DNA from: CANGYM01 sp044235825
Lineage (GTDB): Bacteria > Pseudomonadota > Alphaproteobacteria > JAJTHO01 > CANGYM01
NCBI GenBank assembly: GCA_044235825.1
Contig: JBIIHL010000009.1
Span: forward strand, 1 to 42,448
Length of the DNA: 42,448 nucleotides
Direction: 5' to 3'
Of this stretch, positions 16,879 through 24,146 are shown piece by piece. The position numbers and the translations under genes are program-made. The notes beneath the pieces were generated by a model. That model saw nothing but the letters and a program-made list of their open reading frames with translations. It was not told the origin of the DNA and ran no database searches. Position 1 is the first letter of the stretch. Every line of letters starts with the position of its first letter.

Positions 16879-17601
16879 TTACTCTATTGTGGGGGCGATG
16901 CAAGCCGTGCCACCCCGTAATTCGCACAGGCTGCGACGGGTGGCTTGGGCCCAAAAGGTTAGGGCTTTTTCCACATCATGCCAAGAGCTCAGGGTTTTTT
17001 CACCCACACCCTTGCCGCCCAAACGACGGTCCTGCGCCGCGATCAAAATTTCGCCGGTTCCACCATCCATCATTTTGGCCTCAACAGCCACTTGCCCCTG
17101 ATAGCTGGGTTCGTCAGAGAAATAGGTGTAGGCTGATGTTGTCACAACGGCCAAAGGGACCACTGTAGAAATGGCATTCATAGTGGAGTTGGCATTTTCC
17201 AAATTGGTAATGGCTGCGGTAATGACCAAAACATCTGGCCCTGCGGCGGTGACCATGGTGTAATCTTTGGAAAGCTCCGCGCTGACTTTATCATAAAACT
17301 GATTGGCGATGACTTGGGCATTTTTATGACCCACATCCTCAAGCTTATCATCCTCCAGATAGACCACAATGGGATTGAGCAGAACTTTTGTAAAGCGTTT
17401 CATATAAGCCGGATCTTTGGCATGAGCACTTTTGTAAAGGCGCAGGGCCCGTGTATCATCCTTTGCGTTGGTTTCCATTTTGCTGTAAAGATCAGCGCCC
17501 AAAAATCCACTGTTTTCAACGGTACTGGCACGCTTTGTGCTGCAAGCCGTCAGAAAAATCATGAACGTCACCGTCAAAAACAAAGAGAAAAATCGTATCA
17601 T
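16879..17601 (-). CDS. DUF3313-family lipoprotein
   Basis: A 240-aa protein. The signal ends in the lipobox LTAC (Cys20), so it is a lipoprotein. The mature part has the DUF3313 pattern: SGFLGADLYSKM near the N-terminus, VLLNPIVVYLEDD, a middle VLVITAAITNLENA strand, a small hydrophobic stretch and MMDGGTGEILIAAQDRRLGGKG. The family has no assigned role. A possible promoter on the minus strand is TTGACT (17646-17651) with an AT-rich -10 near 17630. It follows purN divergently in function and is probably transcribed as its own unit. Confidence 0.8.
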   Translation of the reverse strand: MIRFFSLFLTVTFMIFLTACSTKRASTVENSGFLGADLYSKMETNAKDDTRALRLYKSAHAKDPAYMKRFTKVLLNPIVVYLEDDKLEDVGHKNAQVIANQFYDKVSAELSKDYTMVTAAGPDVLVITAAITNLENANSTMNAISTVVPLAVVTTSAYTYFSDEPSYQGQVAVEAKMMDGGTGEILIAAQDRRLGGKGVGEKTLSSWHDVEKALTFWAQATRRSLCELRGGTACIAPTIE

Positions 17602-17792
17602 ACCAAATCACCTGAGGATTGTTTAAATTAAGGGAAAGCATTCTAAGTCAAGCCTCAGGGTAACAGAAAACCCCAAAAAAGAAACAAAGAAAAAATCTTC
17701 CTTATTCAGCATTGTTTTGAAATGAACAGCCTTACCTTTTGAATTGCTATAACTTTGCTTTGAAAGGTTTTTTTATTTTTTTTTATTTTTTC

Positions 17793-17820
17793 TTGACAGG
17801 CTAACCTACGATTGTACTAA
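17793..17820 (+). promoter_or_regulatory. Sigma-70-type promoter of the PilZ/HlyD gene
   Basis: A perfect TTGACA -35 (17793-17798), 16 bases, then TACTAA (17815-17820). A T-rich tract (17768-17792) lies immediately upstream like an UP element. The phasin promoter in this window has the same -35 and -10 hexamers. Confidence 0.7.
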
Positions 17821-17865
17821 TAAAGGCAGATTAGAATTTTATGTCTAATGAGATAGGCCTTCATT

Positions 17866-19344
17866 ATGACAACCTCAAACCCTCAGGTTTTTTTGGATCA
17901 TGCCCCTGGGGACGTCTATTATCTTTCCAAAGATCGTTTGGTGGTGGGATTCGATCGTCCTTTATTCATCGATACCCCCGTTACTGTCACGATTGTTTAT
18001 GGCGATCAAAATGTTACCATTCAAGGCATTGTGGAGGTTATAACCCGTCGCCATCAAAAATATGTCGGCAGCATTGTCTGGCAAGATACTGTGCAAAAAC
18101 AGATTTTGGATGGTCTTCTACGGCGAGCCACTGGAAATTTTGAACGCCGCAAATTGCCCCTTGTTGTGGCCAATGAATTTCAAAAAGAGACCCCTTCCGA
18201 GGCAGAAAACCTGTCACAGGCTTTTCTACGCCGCAAACGCCGTGGGTATGCGGGACTCGCCTGCCTGATCATTCTGCTGATGGTGGGGATTGTTTGGGGT
18301 GTGTGGCAAACATTTTTTCGGATTTATGTCGACGCCCCGTTTGCGGCCGTCACCGTACCTCTGCGCATGATGATGACCCCTGAGGCAGGTCAAGTCATCT
18401 GGAATACCTCCGTGGAACCATCGCAACATCTTCATCAAGGGCAAATTTTGGGCACCATGATTTCACCCAAACTGATAGAGGCCAAAGAGCGCCTAGAAAG
18501 CGATCAATCTTTTCTAAAGATTCAAATGATGGGACTGAGAGAAAAAAAACAGGATGCGGCTCTAAGGGTTTCTTATCGAAAACAATCTGCCCAAGATCTG
18601 CTTCGCCAGAAAGAGGAACATCTTCGGGCCGCACAGGCCGATTATGATCAAGCCATGGCCCAAAAAAAACGCCTAGCGCCTTTGCATCAAAAGGGATATC
18701 TGAGCCACATCAAATGGGATGCCTTGGCATTGGACATCATTAAAACCAAAACCGCAGTCAACGAGGCGCAAGCGGCTTTGGACCAAGCCAAAACAGAAAC
18801 GCAGATGATCATGGACTCTTTGGATTTCCCCATGGGGGAAGCACCACAGGATTTGGATCGAGGCATTGAGGAAAAACAAGCGCAAAGCCAAAATCTTATG
18901 CGCCAACGTCGCTTGCTGGATGATCGTTTTCAAAATTTGACATTAACCAGTCCCTGCGATTGCCGCATTGTTTCAGCGCAAAGTGACAAAGCTTGGGTAA
19001 GCTCAGGGGCCGTTCTGATGCGCCTGCAGGAAGACAACGCTGAGGCTTTGGTGGTGGAAGCCCGCTTGCCTGCCTCTGTTGCCAATCGTGTTCAGGTGGG
19101 GGATGCAGCACGTCTTTCTGTGGGGGATAGCGGAGAGGATCTGCCCGCCCGTGTGGTGGATATTCGCCCTGTGGCATCCACAGAACGATACGGCCTTTCA
19201 CCCGTGATTATGCAGGATCCTTCTTTGACATCTGTGTATCTAAAACCTGTTCAGGGCAACCTCACCCCCCATAAACCAGGCACCCATGTGCACGTATCCA
19301 TTCATAAACCCAGCGTTTTGTCTTATTTAAAAGGACTGTTTTGA
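17866..19344 (+). CDS. Alg44-like protein: PilZ-like domain, one membrane helix, HlyD periplasmic part
   Basis: A 492-aa protein. Residues 1-100 look like a cytoplasmic PilZ-type beta-barrel (strands around LVVGFDRPLFIDTPV, VTIQGIVEVI and KYVGSIVWQD) but lack a clear RxxxR...DxSxxG c-di-GMP motif. Residues 128-151 form one transmembrane helix. The remainder is a HlyD/membrane-fusion protein: a lipoyl half, a long coiled coil (about 200-330) and a second lipoyl/beta-barrel half with LTSPCDCRIVSA. This domain order is that of Alg44, the c-di-GMP receptor of alginate secretion. No polysaccharide synthase or transporter lies beside it. The start is ATG 17866; the overlapping frame at 17841 is a shadow. 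Confidence 0.72.
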   Translation: MTTSNPQVFLDHAPGDVYYLSKDRLVVGFDRPLFIDTPVTVTIVYGDQNVTIQGIVEVITRRHQKYVGSIVWQDTVQKQILDGLLRRATGNFERRKLPLVVANEFQKETPSEAENLSQAFLRRKRRGYAGLACLIILLMVGIVWGVWQTFFRIYVDAPFAAVTVPLRMMMTPEAGQVIWNTSVEPSQHLHQGQILGTMISPKLIEAKERLESDQSFLKIQMMGLREKKQDAALRVSYRKQSAQDLLRQKEEHLRAAQADYDQAMAQKKRLAPLHQKGYLSHIKWDALALDIIKTKTAVNEAQAALDQAKTETQMIMDSLDFPMGEAPQDLDRGIEEKQAQSQNLMRQRRLLDDRFQNLTLTSPCDCRIVSAQSDKAWVSSGAVLMRLQEDNAEALVVEARLPASVANRVQVGDAARLSVGDSGEDLPARVVDIRPVASTERYGLSPVIMQDPSLTSVYLKPVQGNLTPHKPGTHVHVSIHKPSVLSYLKGLF

Positions 19345-19429
19345 TCCTTTGTCATGACCCCTCTGGCAAGGAAAGACCGCGTTCATAGTCTTTTCCCTTT
19401 ATCATAAACAATGGGTGGTTTATGGTCTG

Positions 19430-20347
19430 ATGTGTTCCGTTGTTTTGATGGGTTTTATGTGGTGGATTTACGCCCTGTTTGCGGGCCTTAGCTTTGCGGG
19501 ATATCTTTTGTCCACGGGGCTTTCCCGGACGGATGCCAAGGTTCTTTCCCTTTATCGGGGGATGGGGGCTATGGTGGCCTTTGGACCTTTTGCTTTTTTT
19601 GTGACCATGCCCCAAGATATCCATTTTTATGTGTTATCAGGCGCCGCGGGTTTCATTGTGCTGATTTTGGATTTTTTGATGTTTCGCGCCGCCCAAGATT
19701 ACGGCGCGGGAACCGTGGGACGTTTAACCCCCATTTCCATTGCGTTTATTTTTTTGGGATGGGTTGTGTATGATCCTGCCTATCGTGATTTGATGGTGGC
19801 GTGGCCTTTGTGGCAGTCTGGGGCTGTGGTGCTGTGTCTGGTGGGGGGGATCGTATCCTTGTCCGCCATGCGGCATGACCCCATTGCCCGCAGTGCCATT
19901 AAGGTGTCTCTGGTGATTGCCCTTTTGGGGGCGTTTATTGATGCCGCCAGCAAAGTGGCCCTAGATTATGGCAGCTTGCCGGACATCGGGCTGGCTTATA
20001 TGGCCGCAACAGGGGTGGCGGCGGGGATCACCAGCGCGGTGAGTTATATCTTTCTGATGCCCCATGTCAGCATCAGGGATGCTTTTTCTCCCTCTGCCAT
20101 AATCGGGGGTACGTTGCTTCTTCTTTCCTTAGCAGGGTTAATCTTGTTTAAAATGTACGCCATGCGGGATGTGGCCAACCCGTCCTATGTGGTGGCTTTG
20201 ATTTGCACGGCGCCTTTGTGGATCACGCTGTATCACAAAGTGACGAAAACGCCTGATCCAACGGACCTCAGGGCTGGTTTTGCCTTTGTGATTTGTATGG
20301 TGGGATTGGTTTTGTTTTCCGATTCATCCCTCAGCGCGGGTCCATAA
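19430..20347 (+). CDS. DMT/EamA-type multi-spanning membrane transporter
   Basis: About 305 aa with around ten hydrophobic segments in two halves, as in the drug/metabolite transporter superfamily (IYALFAGLSFAGYLLSTGLSR at the start; SLVIALLGAFIDAASKVAL opening the second half). No substrate can be named. The start is uncertain: ATG 19430, 19448 and 19457 and an upstream GTG are all in frame, with no clear ribosome-binding site. The 3' end overlaps the convergent kdsB gene by 24 bases, so the last eight codons are antisense to kdsB. Confidence 0.7.
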   Translation: MCSVVLMGFMWWIYALFAGLSFAGYLLSTGLSRTDAKVLSLYRGMGAMVAFGPFAFFVTMPQDIHFYVLSGAAGFIVLILDFLMFRAAQDYGAGTVGRLTPISIAFIFLGWVVYDPAYRDLMVAWPLWQSGAVVLCLVGGIVSLSAMRHDPIARSAIKVSLVIALLGAFIDAASKVALDYGSLPDIGLAYMAATGVAAGITSAVSYIFLMPHVSIRDAFSPSAIIGGTLLLLSLAGLILFKMYAMRDVANPSYVVALICTAPLWITLYHKVTKTPDPTDLRAGFAFVICMVGLVLFSDSSLSAGP

Positions 20348-21124
20348 TTCCCCTTCCCGCTGGATGATGGCCTCTACCTCCGCCACATCCCCAGGATGAT
20401 CGATAGAGGCATGGGTGCGCCCCCGATAATCCACCACAACCACCTGAATGGGCACGCCGGTTTCTAGTAAACGCAGCTGCTCCAGCTGCTCGGCTTGTTC
20501 CAGCGGGGTGGGCGGGGTTTTCAGCCAAGCCAAAAGGGCGCCGCGGGTATAGCCATAAAGACCAATATGGCGGTAAACGGGGATTGTCCCTGAATCGGGA
20601 ATCGTCCGCAAAAAAGGGATGATCCTTTTGGAAAAGTACAAAGCGCGGTGGTTTTGATCAAAGGTCACGAGGGTCCCGCTGCTGGGTTTTGTTTTTTTGC
20701 TTTCTTGCAACGTTTGTAACTGGGCGGGGCTAAGCTGCACCGCCGGCGTCACAACAGGATAGGATCCCAACTGGTCCACCAAAGCCTGCATCACCCAAGG
20801 GGGGGTTAGCACAGCATCCCCCTGCACGTTCAGGGCGGCATCCACCATGGTGCCTTCTTTTTCTAAAATTGCCAAAGCCGCCTGAACCCGCGCTGTGCCG
20901 TTTTCACAGGCCGGATCCGTCATCACCACGCGCCCCCCAAAGGCACGCACATGATCAGCAATGCGGACATCATCGGTGGCCACAACACAACAGTGAACAC
21001 CCTTAACCTGCTGGGCGCTTTGCCACACCCGCTGAATCATACTGACACCGGCAATGGGCACGAGGGGCTTTCCAGGAAATCGTTGGGATCCATAGCGGGC
21101 GGGAATGACGATGGCTTTAATCAT
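20324..21124 (-). CDS. kdsB: CMP-KDO synthetase KdsB
   Basis: A 266-aa nucleotidyltransferase that activates KDO with CTP for lipopolysaccharide inner core assembly. The N-terminus IPARYGSQRFPGKPL is the nucleotide-binding signature. MTDPACENGTARV, NVQGDAVL, YFSKRIIPF, YRHIGLYGY and HASIDHPGDVAEVE follow in family order. TDPACENGT replaces the more usual TSxxHxSGT. ATG 21124 overlaps the tau-frame stop of dnaX by eight bases, so its translation is probably coupled to ribosomes that finish the tau frame, not the gamma frame. Confidence 0.92.
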   Translation of the reverse strand: MIKAIVIPARYGSQRFPGKPLVPIAGVSMIQRVWQSAQQVKGVHCCVVATDDVRIADHVRAFGGRVVMTDPACENGTARVQAALAILEKEGTMVDAALNVQGDAVLTPPWVMQALVDQLGSYPVVTPAVQLSPAQLQTLQESKKTKPSSGTLVTFDQNHRALYFSKRIIPFLRTIPDSGTIPVYRHIGLYGYTRGALLAWLKTPPTPLEQAEQLEQLRLLETGVPIQVVVVDYRGRTHASIDHPGDVAEVEAIIQREGELWTRAEG

Positions 21125-21545
21125 TTGGCAAAACCTGGGTTAAAAGACAATTATTAAATATATCAAGGGCCTGATGCAAAAAAGGATCTTGCTTTAGACG
21201 CTCTCTTTGATCCAGCGATTCTTGATGATAGCGCTCAGCCAGCGTGGGGGCAGTTTCTGCGGTGTCCTCTGTCACGATAACTTGCCAACTTTCCCCGCAA
21301 ATCTGGGCCACAACAGAACGCAGGTTAGGCAAAAGAGTCTTTTGCTTATCATTTTTTAATCGGATGTCCAAACGGCCATCACCATAGCCCGTCACCACCC
21401 AATCGTTCAGCAAAGCATCTGCCAGCAATCCCTCTTTACACACCCGCACAGCCGCCACAAAAGCATCCAGAGTCTGGGGGGGCAAAGGGCTTTCTTTTTG
21501 AGGCGACAGGGACAATAAGGAGGATGCTAAGAGGTCATCAGAACT
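21117..21545 (-). CDS. dnaX: dnaX tau-specific C-terminal extension (-1 frame)
   Basis: This open frame is -1 relative to the gamma frame. It reads without a stop from the A11 run (AGT TCT GAT GAC...) for 142 residues to TAA at 21117. The content (LDAFVAAVRVCKEGLLADALLNDWV, HQESLDQRERLKQDPFLHQALDIF) looks like the C-terminal domain of DnaX, which in tau binds the polymerase alpha subunit and DnaB. No plausible independent start with a ribosome-binding site exists; the first start-like codon is a TTG at 21515. It is best read as the 3' part of one gene: a slip at 21545-21555 gives a tau of about 528 aa. Confidence 0.85.
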   Translation of the reverse strand, partial: SSDDLLASSLLSLSPQKESPLPPQTLDAFVAAVRVCKEGLLADALLNDWVVTGYGDGRLDIRLKNDKQKTLLPNLRSVVAQICGESWQVIVTEDTAETAPTLAERYHQESLDQRERLKQDPFLHQALDIFNNCLLTQVLPND

Positions 21546-22702
21546 TTTTTTTTTTCTGGCTCTTGGTTTAAGGGCGCCACAGCAGAGACATCCAACACCT
21601 GAGACACATACCCCAAACGAATGATCAGCATTTCCATGGCCCGCTCAGGATGGGGGCTAAGGGAAATCTCACTTTGTCCCTTTAAGAGAATCTGCCACGT
21701 ACGTGTGAGGATGGGCACAGACAGGCGCGGGGCAAAGGTTTCAAAAAAGGCGGATTCTTGCTCGCTCATAACGTCCGTTTCGCGGCAGGCCGCGCGGGAA
21801 AGCAGGTGCGTTAGGCGAAGCATGTCCTCAAGCAGCATCAAAGGATCCATGCCCTTGGCATACAGACCTGCAAAGGTATCCAAAGCCTGCGGCACCTCCC
21901 CCGCAAACAAATGGCCCATCAGTGTCAGCAGGGGCTTGATATCACAAAGACCCAGCATGTCCGTCACCAAAGGTTCAGAAACCCCCGTTTCATCCGCCAG
22001 TGCAATGGCTTGATCCAGCAGCGAAAGACTGTCCCGCACTGATCCTTCGGCGGCGTGGGCCAACAGGTGGCTGGCTGGTTCTGTTAACGTCACCCCCTCT
22101 TTCTGGGCAATGCTCTGTAAAAAGGGCGATAAAAGAGAGACAGAAACCCGCGGCAAATCCACACGCTGACAGCGAGATCGCACCGTGACAGGGATTTTAT
22201 GCACATCTGTGGTGGCAAAAATAAACAAAATGCTGGGGGGTGGCTCTTCCAAGGTTTTCAGCAGCGCATTAAACGCATTGCGGGTGAGCATATGAACTTC
22301 ATCAATAATATAAACTTTAAAACGACCGCGCACGGGGCGGTATTTCACGCTGTCGATCAGTTCCCGAATATCATCGACCCCCGTTCGGCTGGCCGCATCC
22401 ATTTCCAGAACATCCAGATGCTTGTCCTCTAAAATATCACGACAATGGGTGCAAACACCGCAGGGCTCTAACGAGGGCTCCTCTCTGTCCCCTTCAGGGC
22501 CAATACAGTTGACAGCTCTGGCCAAAATGCGTGCCGTTGTGGTTTTTCCCACCCCCCGCACACCGGTCAGCAAGACAGCATGGGGAATGCGTTTCAGGCG
22601 GATGGCGTTTTGCAATAACGTCACCAAGGCATCCTGCCCCACCAGATCGTTAAACATCTGGGGGCGATATTTTCGGGCCAAAACACGATAAGACACTTCC
22701 AT
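21527..22702 (-). CDS. dnaX: DNA polymerase III gamma subunit (DnaX, zero frame)
   Basis: A 391-aa clamp-loader ATPase. It has Walker A GVRGVGKTT, a four-Cys zinc module (NC, EPCGVCTHC), Walker B IIDEVHML, ARKYRPQMFNDLVGQ near the start, sensor-type SRCQRVDLPR, and domain III to about residue 370. In the zero frame it ends at TAG 21527, twelve bases after the A11 run (...EKKKVLMTS). The open frame goes back to 22741, but ATG 22702 (MEVSYRVLARKYRP) is the family start. With the -1 extension it forms tau. It heads an operon with kdsB. A 17-base palindrome covers the start codon. Confidence 0.95.
   Translation of the reverse strand: MEVSYRVLARKYRPQMFNDLVGQDALVTLLQNAIRLKRIPHAVLLTGVRGVGKTTTARILARAVNCIGPEGDREEPSLEPCGVCTHCRDILEDKHLDVLEMDAASRTGVDDIRELIDSVKYRPVRGRFKVYIIDEVHMLTRNAFNALLKTLEEPPPSILFIFATTDVHKIPVTVRSRCQRVDLPRVSVSLLSPFLQSIAQKEGVTLTEPASHLLAHAAEGSVRDSLSLLDQAIALADETGVSEPLVTDMLGLCDIKPLLTLMGHLFAGEVPQALDTFAGLYAKGMDPLMLLEDMLRLTHLLSRAACRETDVMSEQESAFFETFAPRLSVPILTRTWQILLKGQSEISLSPHPERAMEMLIIRLGYVSQVLDVSAVAPLNQEPEKKKVLMTS
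21545..21555 (-). other. A11 slippery run for gamma/tau frameshifting in dnaX
   Basis: Eleven consecutive A on the coding (minus) strand, at GAA AAA AAA AAA GTT. A -1 ribosomal slip, or addition of one A to the mRNA by polymerase slippage, joins the gamma and tau frames. There is no convincing downstream stem-loop (only GATG/CATC, four pairs), so slippage in transcription, as known in Thermus dnaX, seems more likely than the E. coli-type mechanism. Confidence 0.75.
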
Positions 22703-22717
22703 AACAGGCCCTGTTAT
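22701..22717. promoter_or_regulatory. Perfect palindrome over the dnaX start codon
   Basis: ATAACAGGCCCTGTTAT has two 8-base arms and a single centre base. On the minus strand it includes two bases of the dnaX ATG and the AGGG ribosome-binding site. AACAGGCC occurs again at 22731-22738. It could be an operator at the transcription start (TATAAA lies just upstream on the minus strand) or an mRNA hairpin hiding the start. Confidence 0.5.
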
Positions 22718-22809
22718 GACATAATTTATACAACAGGCCAAGAGGGCTAAAAAGGCTAAAAAGGTAAGTTCTAAAGATCAGAGAGCCGAAAGATCTATGC
22801 CTATAAAAA

Positions 22810-22828
22810 TTTTGTGCGTCGCACAAAA
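22810..22828. promoter_or_regulatory. Candidate PhaR-type operator upstream of the phasin promoter
   Basis: TTTTGTGCGTCGCACAAAA is a perfect inverted repeat (8-3-8) ending seven bases before the -35 of the phasin gene. Its core is TGC-N3-GCA. PhaR, the PHB-responsive repressor of phasin genes in alphaproteobacteria, is reported to bind sites of this kind. It is not followed by a T-run. Confidence 0.5.
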
Positions 22829-22835
22829 AAAGATA

Positions 22836-22865
22836 TTGACACCCAAGGGTAAGGCATGATACTAA
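22836..22865 (+). promoter_or_regulatory. Sigma-70-type promoter of the phasin gene
   Basis: TTGACA (22836-22841), 18 bases, TACTAA (22860-22865). The start codon is 39 bases further on, with a strong AAGGAG in between. Confidence 0.7.
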
Positions 22866-22904
22866 GGTTGCAAGAAATCATAGACTGCTAAGGAGATCCC
22901 TATT

Positions 22905-23498
22905 ATGGCACAACCGTCCTCACCCCAACACTCTAAAAAAAATGTCGGGGACCTTTCTGTTTCATCCGCTTCTAACGATGCTAAATCGTCTCAGTCTTCA
23001 TCTTCTTCTGCCCCTCGCGCCTCTGCGTCTGGCAAAGATATTGCAGAAACACTGCAATCTTCCCCAAAGTCTCAAACCTTTGGTCATTTCTTTTCTTTTA
23101 ACCCTCAAACCACAGGTCTTTTTATGAATCAGAACTTCGAACAACTGAACAACGAATGGCAAAACCAAGTTCAAGAGAACATCAAAACCGGTCTTCAGGC
23201 TTTCAACACCTTAAACAAAGGTTTGGAGCAAATGGCCACCGCTTACTTGAAAGCCGTTCAAGACATCTACACCAACAACGCCAAAGCGCTGCAGCAAATC
23301 TTGTCTTCTCAGAACGCCCAGCAGGCCTTTGATGTTCAAACGAAAACCATCCAACAAAACATTGAAACCGGCATTGGTCAGGCTCAGCAATTGGTTCAAA
23401 TGGGCCTAGATGCTGCCAACCGCACCATCCAGCCTTTGCAAAACCGTTTTGACCAAGCTGTAGACGCTGCCTTCAAAGCTGGTAAAAAAGCCGCTTAG
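22905..23498 (+). CDS. Phasin family protein (PHB granule coat)
   Basis: A 197-aa protein. Residues 1-60 are low-complexity and Ser/Ala-rich, probably disordered. Residues about 75-197 form long amphipathic helices rich in Gln, Asn and Ala (NEWQNQVQENIKTGLQAFNTL, LKAVQDIYTNNAKALQQIL, IETGIGQAQQLVQMGLDAANR) in the phasin pattern. Phasins coat the polyester granules made by PhaC and set their size and number. The codon choice (AAC, CAA, GTT, TCT) differs from the GGG/CCC-heavy neighbours and suggests high expression. That fits the near-consensus promoter, the strong ribosome-binding site, the candidate operator and two terminators in series. Confidence 0.88.
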   Translation: MAQPSSPQHSKKNVGDLSVSSASNDAKSSQSSSSSAPRASASGKDIAETLQSSPKSQTFGHFFSFNPQTTGLFMNQNFEQLNNEWQNQVQENIKTGLQAFNTLNKGLEQMATAYLKAVQDIYTNNAKALQQILSSQNAQQAFDVQTKTIQQNIETGIGQAQQLVQMGLDAANRTIQPLQNRFDQAVDAAFKAGKKAA

Positions 23499-23507
23499 TC
23501 TTAAGCA

Positions 23508-23532
23508 AGCCGTGTTTCTTCGGCTGTTTTTT
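23508..23532 (+). terminator. First intrinsic terminator after the phasin gene
   Basis: Stem AGCCG/CGGCT, loop TGTTTCTT, then G and six T. Confidence 0.75.
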
Positions 23533-23546
23533 GCGGATGTTTTTTG

Positions 23547-23575
23547 CGCCCTCCCCCTTTTGGGGGGGGCGTTTT
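23547..23575 (+). terminator. Second intrinsic terminator after the phasin gene
   Basis: A ten-pair GC stem (CGCCCTCCCC with GGGGGGGGCG, one T-G pair), a CTTTT loop, then TTTT. The tandem arrangement insulates nusB from the phasin promoter. Confidence 0.75.
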
Positions 23576-23610
23576 CAATTCTCTGGTGATGGTTATTGTT
23601 TGGTTTCTTT

Positions 23611-24090
23611 ATGCCCTCTTTGATTCAGCAAAAAATCAATACGCGTCTTTTACTCACCCAGATTCTGTATCAACAGCACCTTCGGCAACAGCCTTTGCCC
23701 GTGGTTGTCAAAGAGTATCTTCTCCACCACCTGAATGCCAACCCCAAGCATTACCATCGTGATTTTTTTGATGCGATGGTGGATTTTTTAACGGACCAAC
23801 ATGCGTCTTTGGAAAAAAAACTGCGGACCTACGAAACAGAATCTTGGCGATATGAACGCATGGACCCTGTTTTGCTGGGAATTTTAATGGTGGGCATGGC
23901 CGAATTGTTGGCCCAACCCGAAACCCCCACAAACGTGATCATTCACGAGTATATTGAATTAAGCAAAGATTTTCTGACCGATAAAGATGCCAAATTTGTC
24001 CATGCCCTTTTGGATAAAATGGCTGTAGAAAGGACGTCAAACGCAGACCCCAAAGACCTTGATGACGGTATTAATGATTCTCTTGCTTAG
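23611..24090 (+). CDS. nusB: Transcription antitermination factor NusB
   Basis: A 159-aa all-helical protein that binds boxA RNA with NusE (S10) in rRNA antitermination. The N-terminal helix (NTRLLLTQILYQQHL) and the C-terminal signature (MDPVLLGILMVGMAELLAQPETPTNVIIHEY, then FVHALLDKMA) match. ATG 23611 gives the usual length; a TTG five codons earlier is the frame's first start. ribH, its usual partner, is not adjacent. The following lipoprotein gene starts 56 bases later. Confidence 0.92.
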   Translation: MPSLIQQKINTRLLLTQILYQQHLRQQPLPVVVKEYLLHHLNANPKHYHRDFFDAMVDFLTDQHASLEKKLRTYETESWRYERMDPVLLGILMVGMAELLAQPETPTNVIIHEYIELSKDFLTDKDAKFVHALLDKMAVERTSNADPKDLDDGINDSLA

Positions 24091-24146
24091 GGGGCCCCTT
24101 ATTGCCTATACCCATGCAGAGTGAGAATGCAAACCCTATCCCTGTC

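Noticed and set aside
17841..18143. Plus-strand 100-codon frame at the start of the PilZ/HlyD gene
   Set aside because: It overlaps the real gene in another frame, has an unlikely composition and ends inside it.
21117..21515. A separate 132-aa gene between dnaX and kdsB
   Set aside because: It begins at a TTG without a ribosome-binding site, reads open back to the poly-A run and looks like the DnaX C-terminus, so it is treated as the tau part of dnaX.
22810..22828. Terminator for dnaX or another gene
   Set aside because: The palindrome lies upstream of both divergent genes and next to a promoter; an operator fits better.
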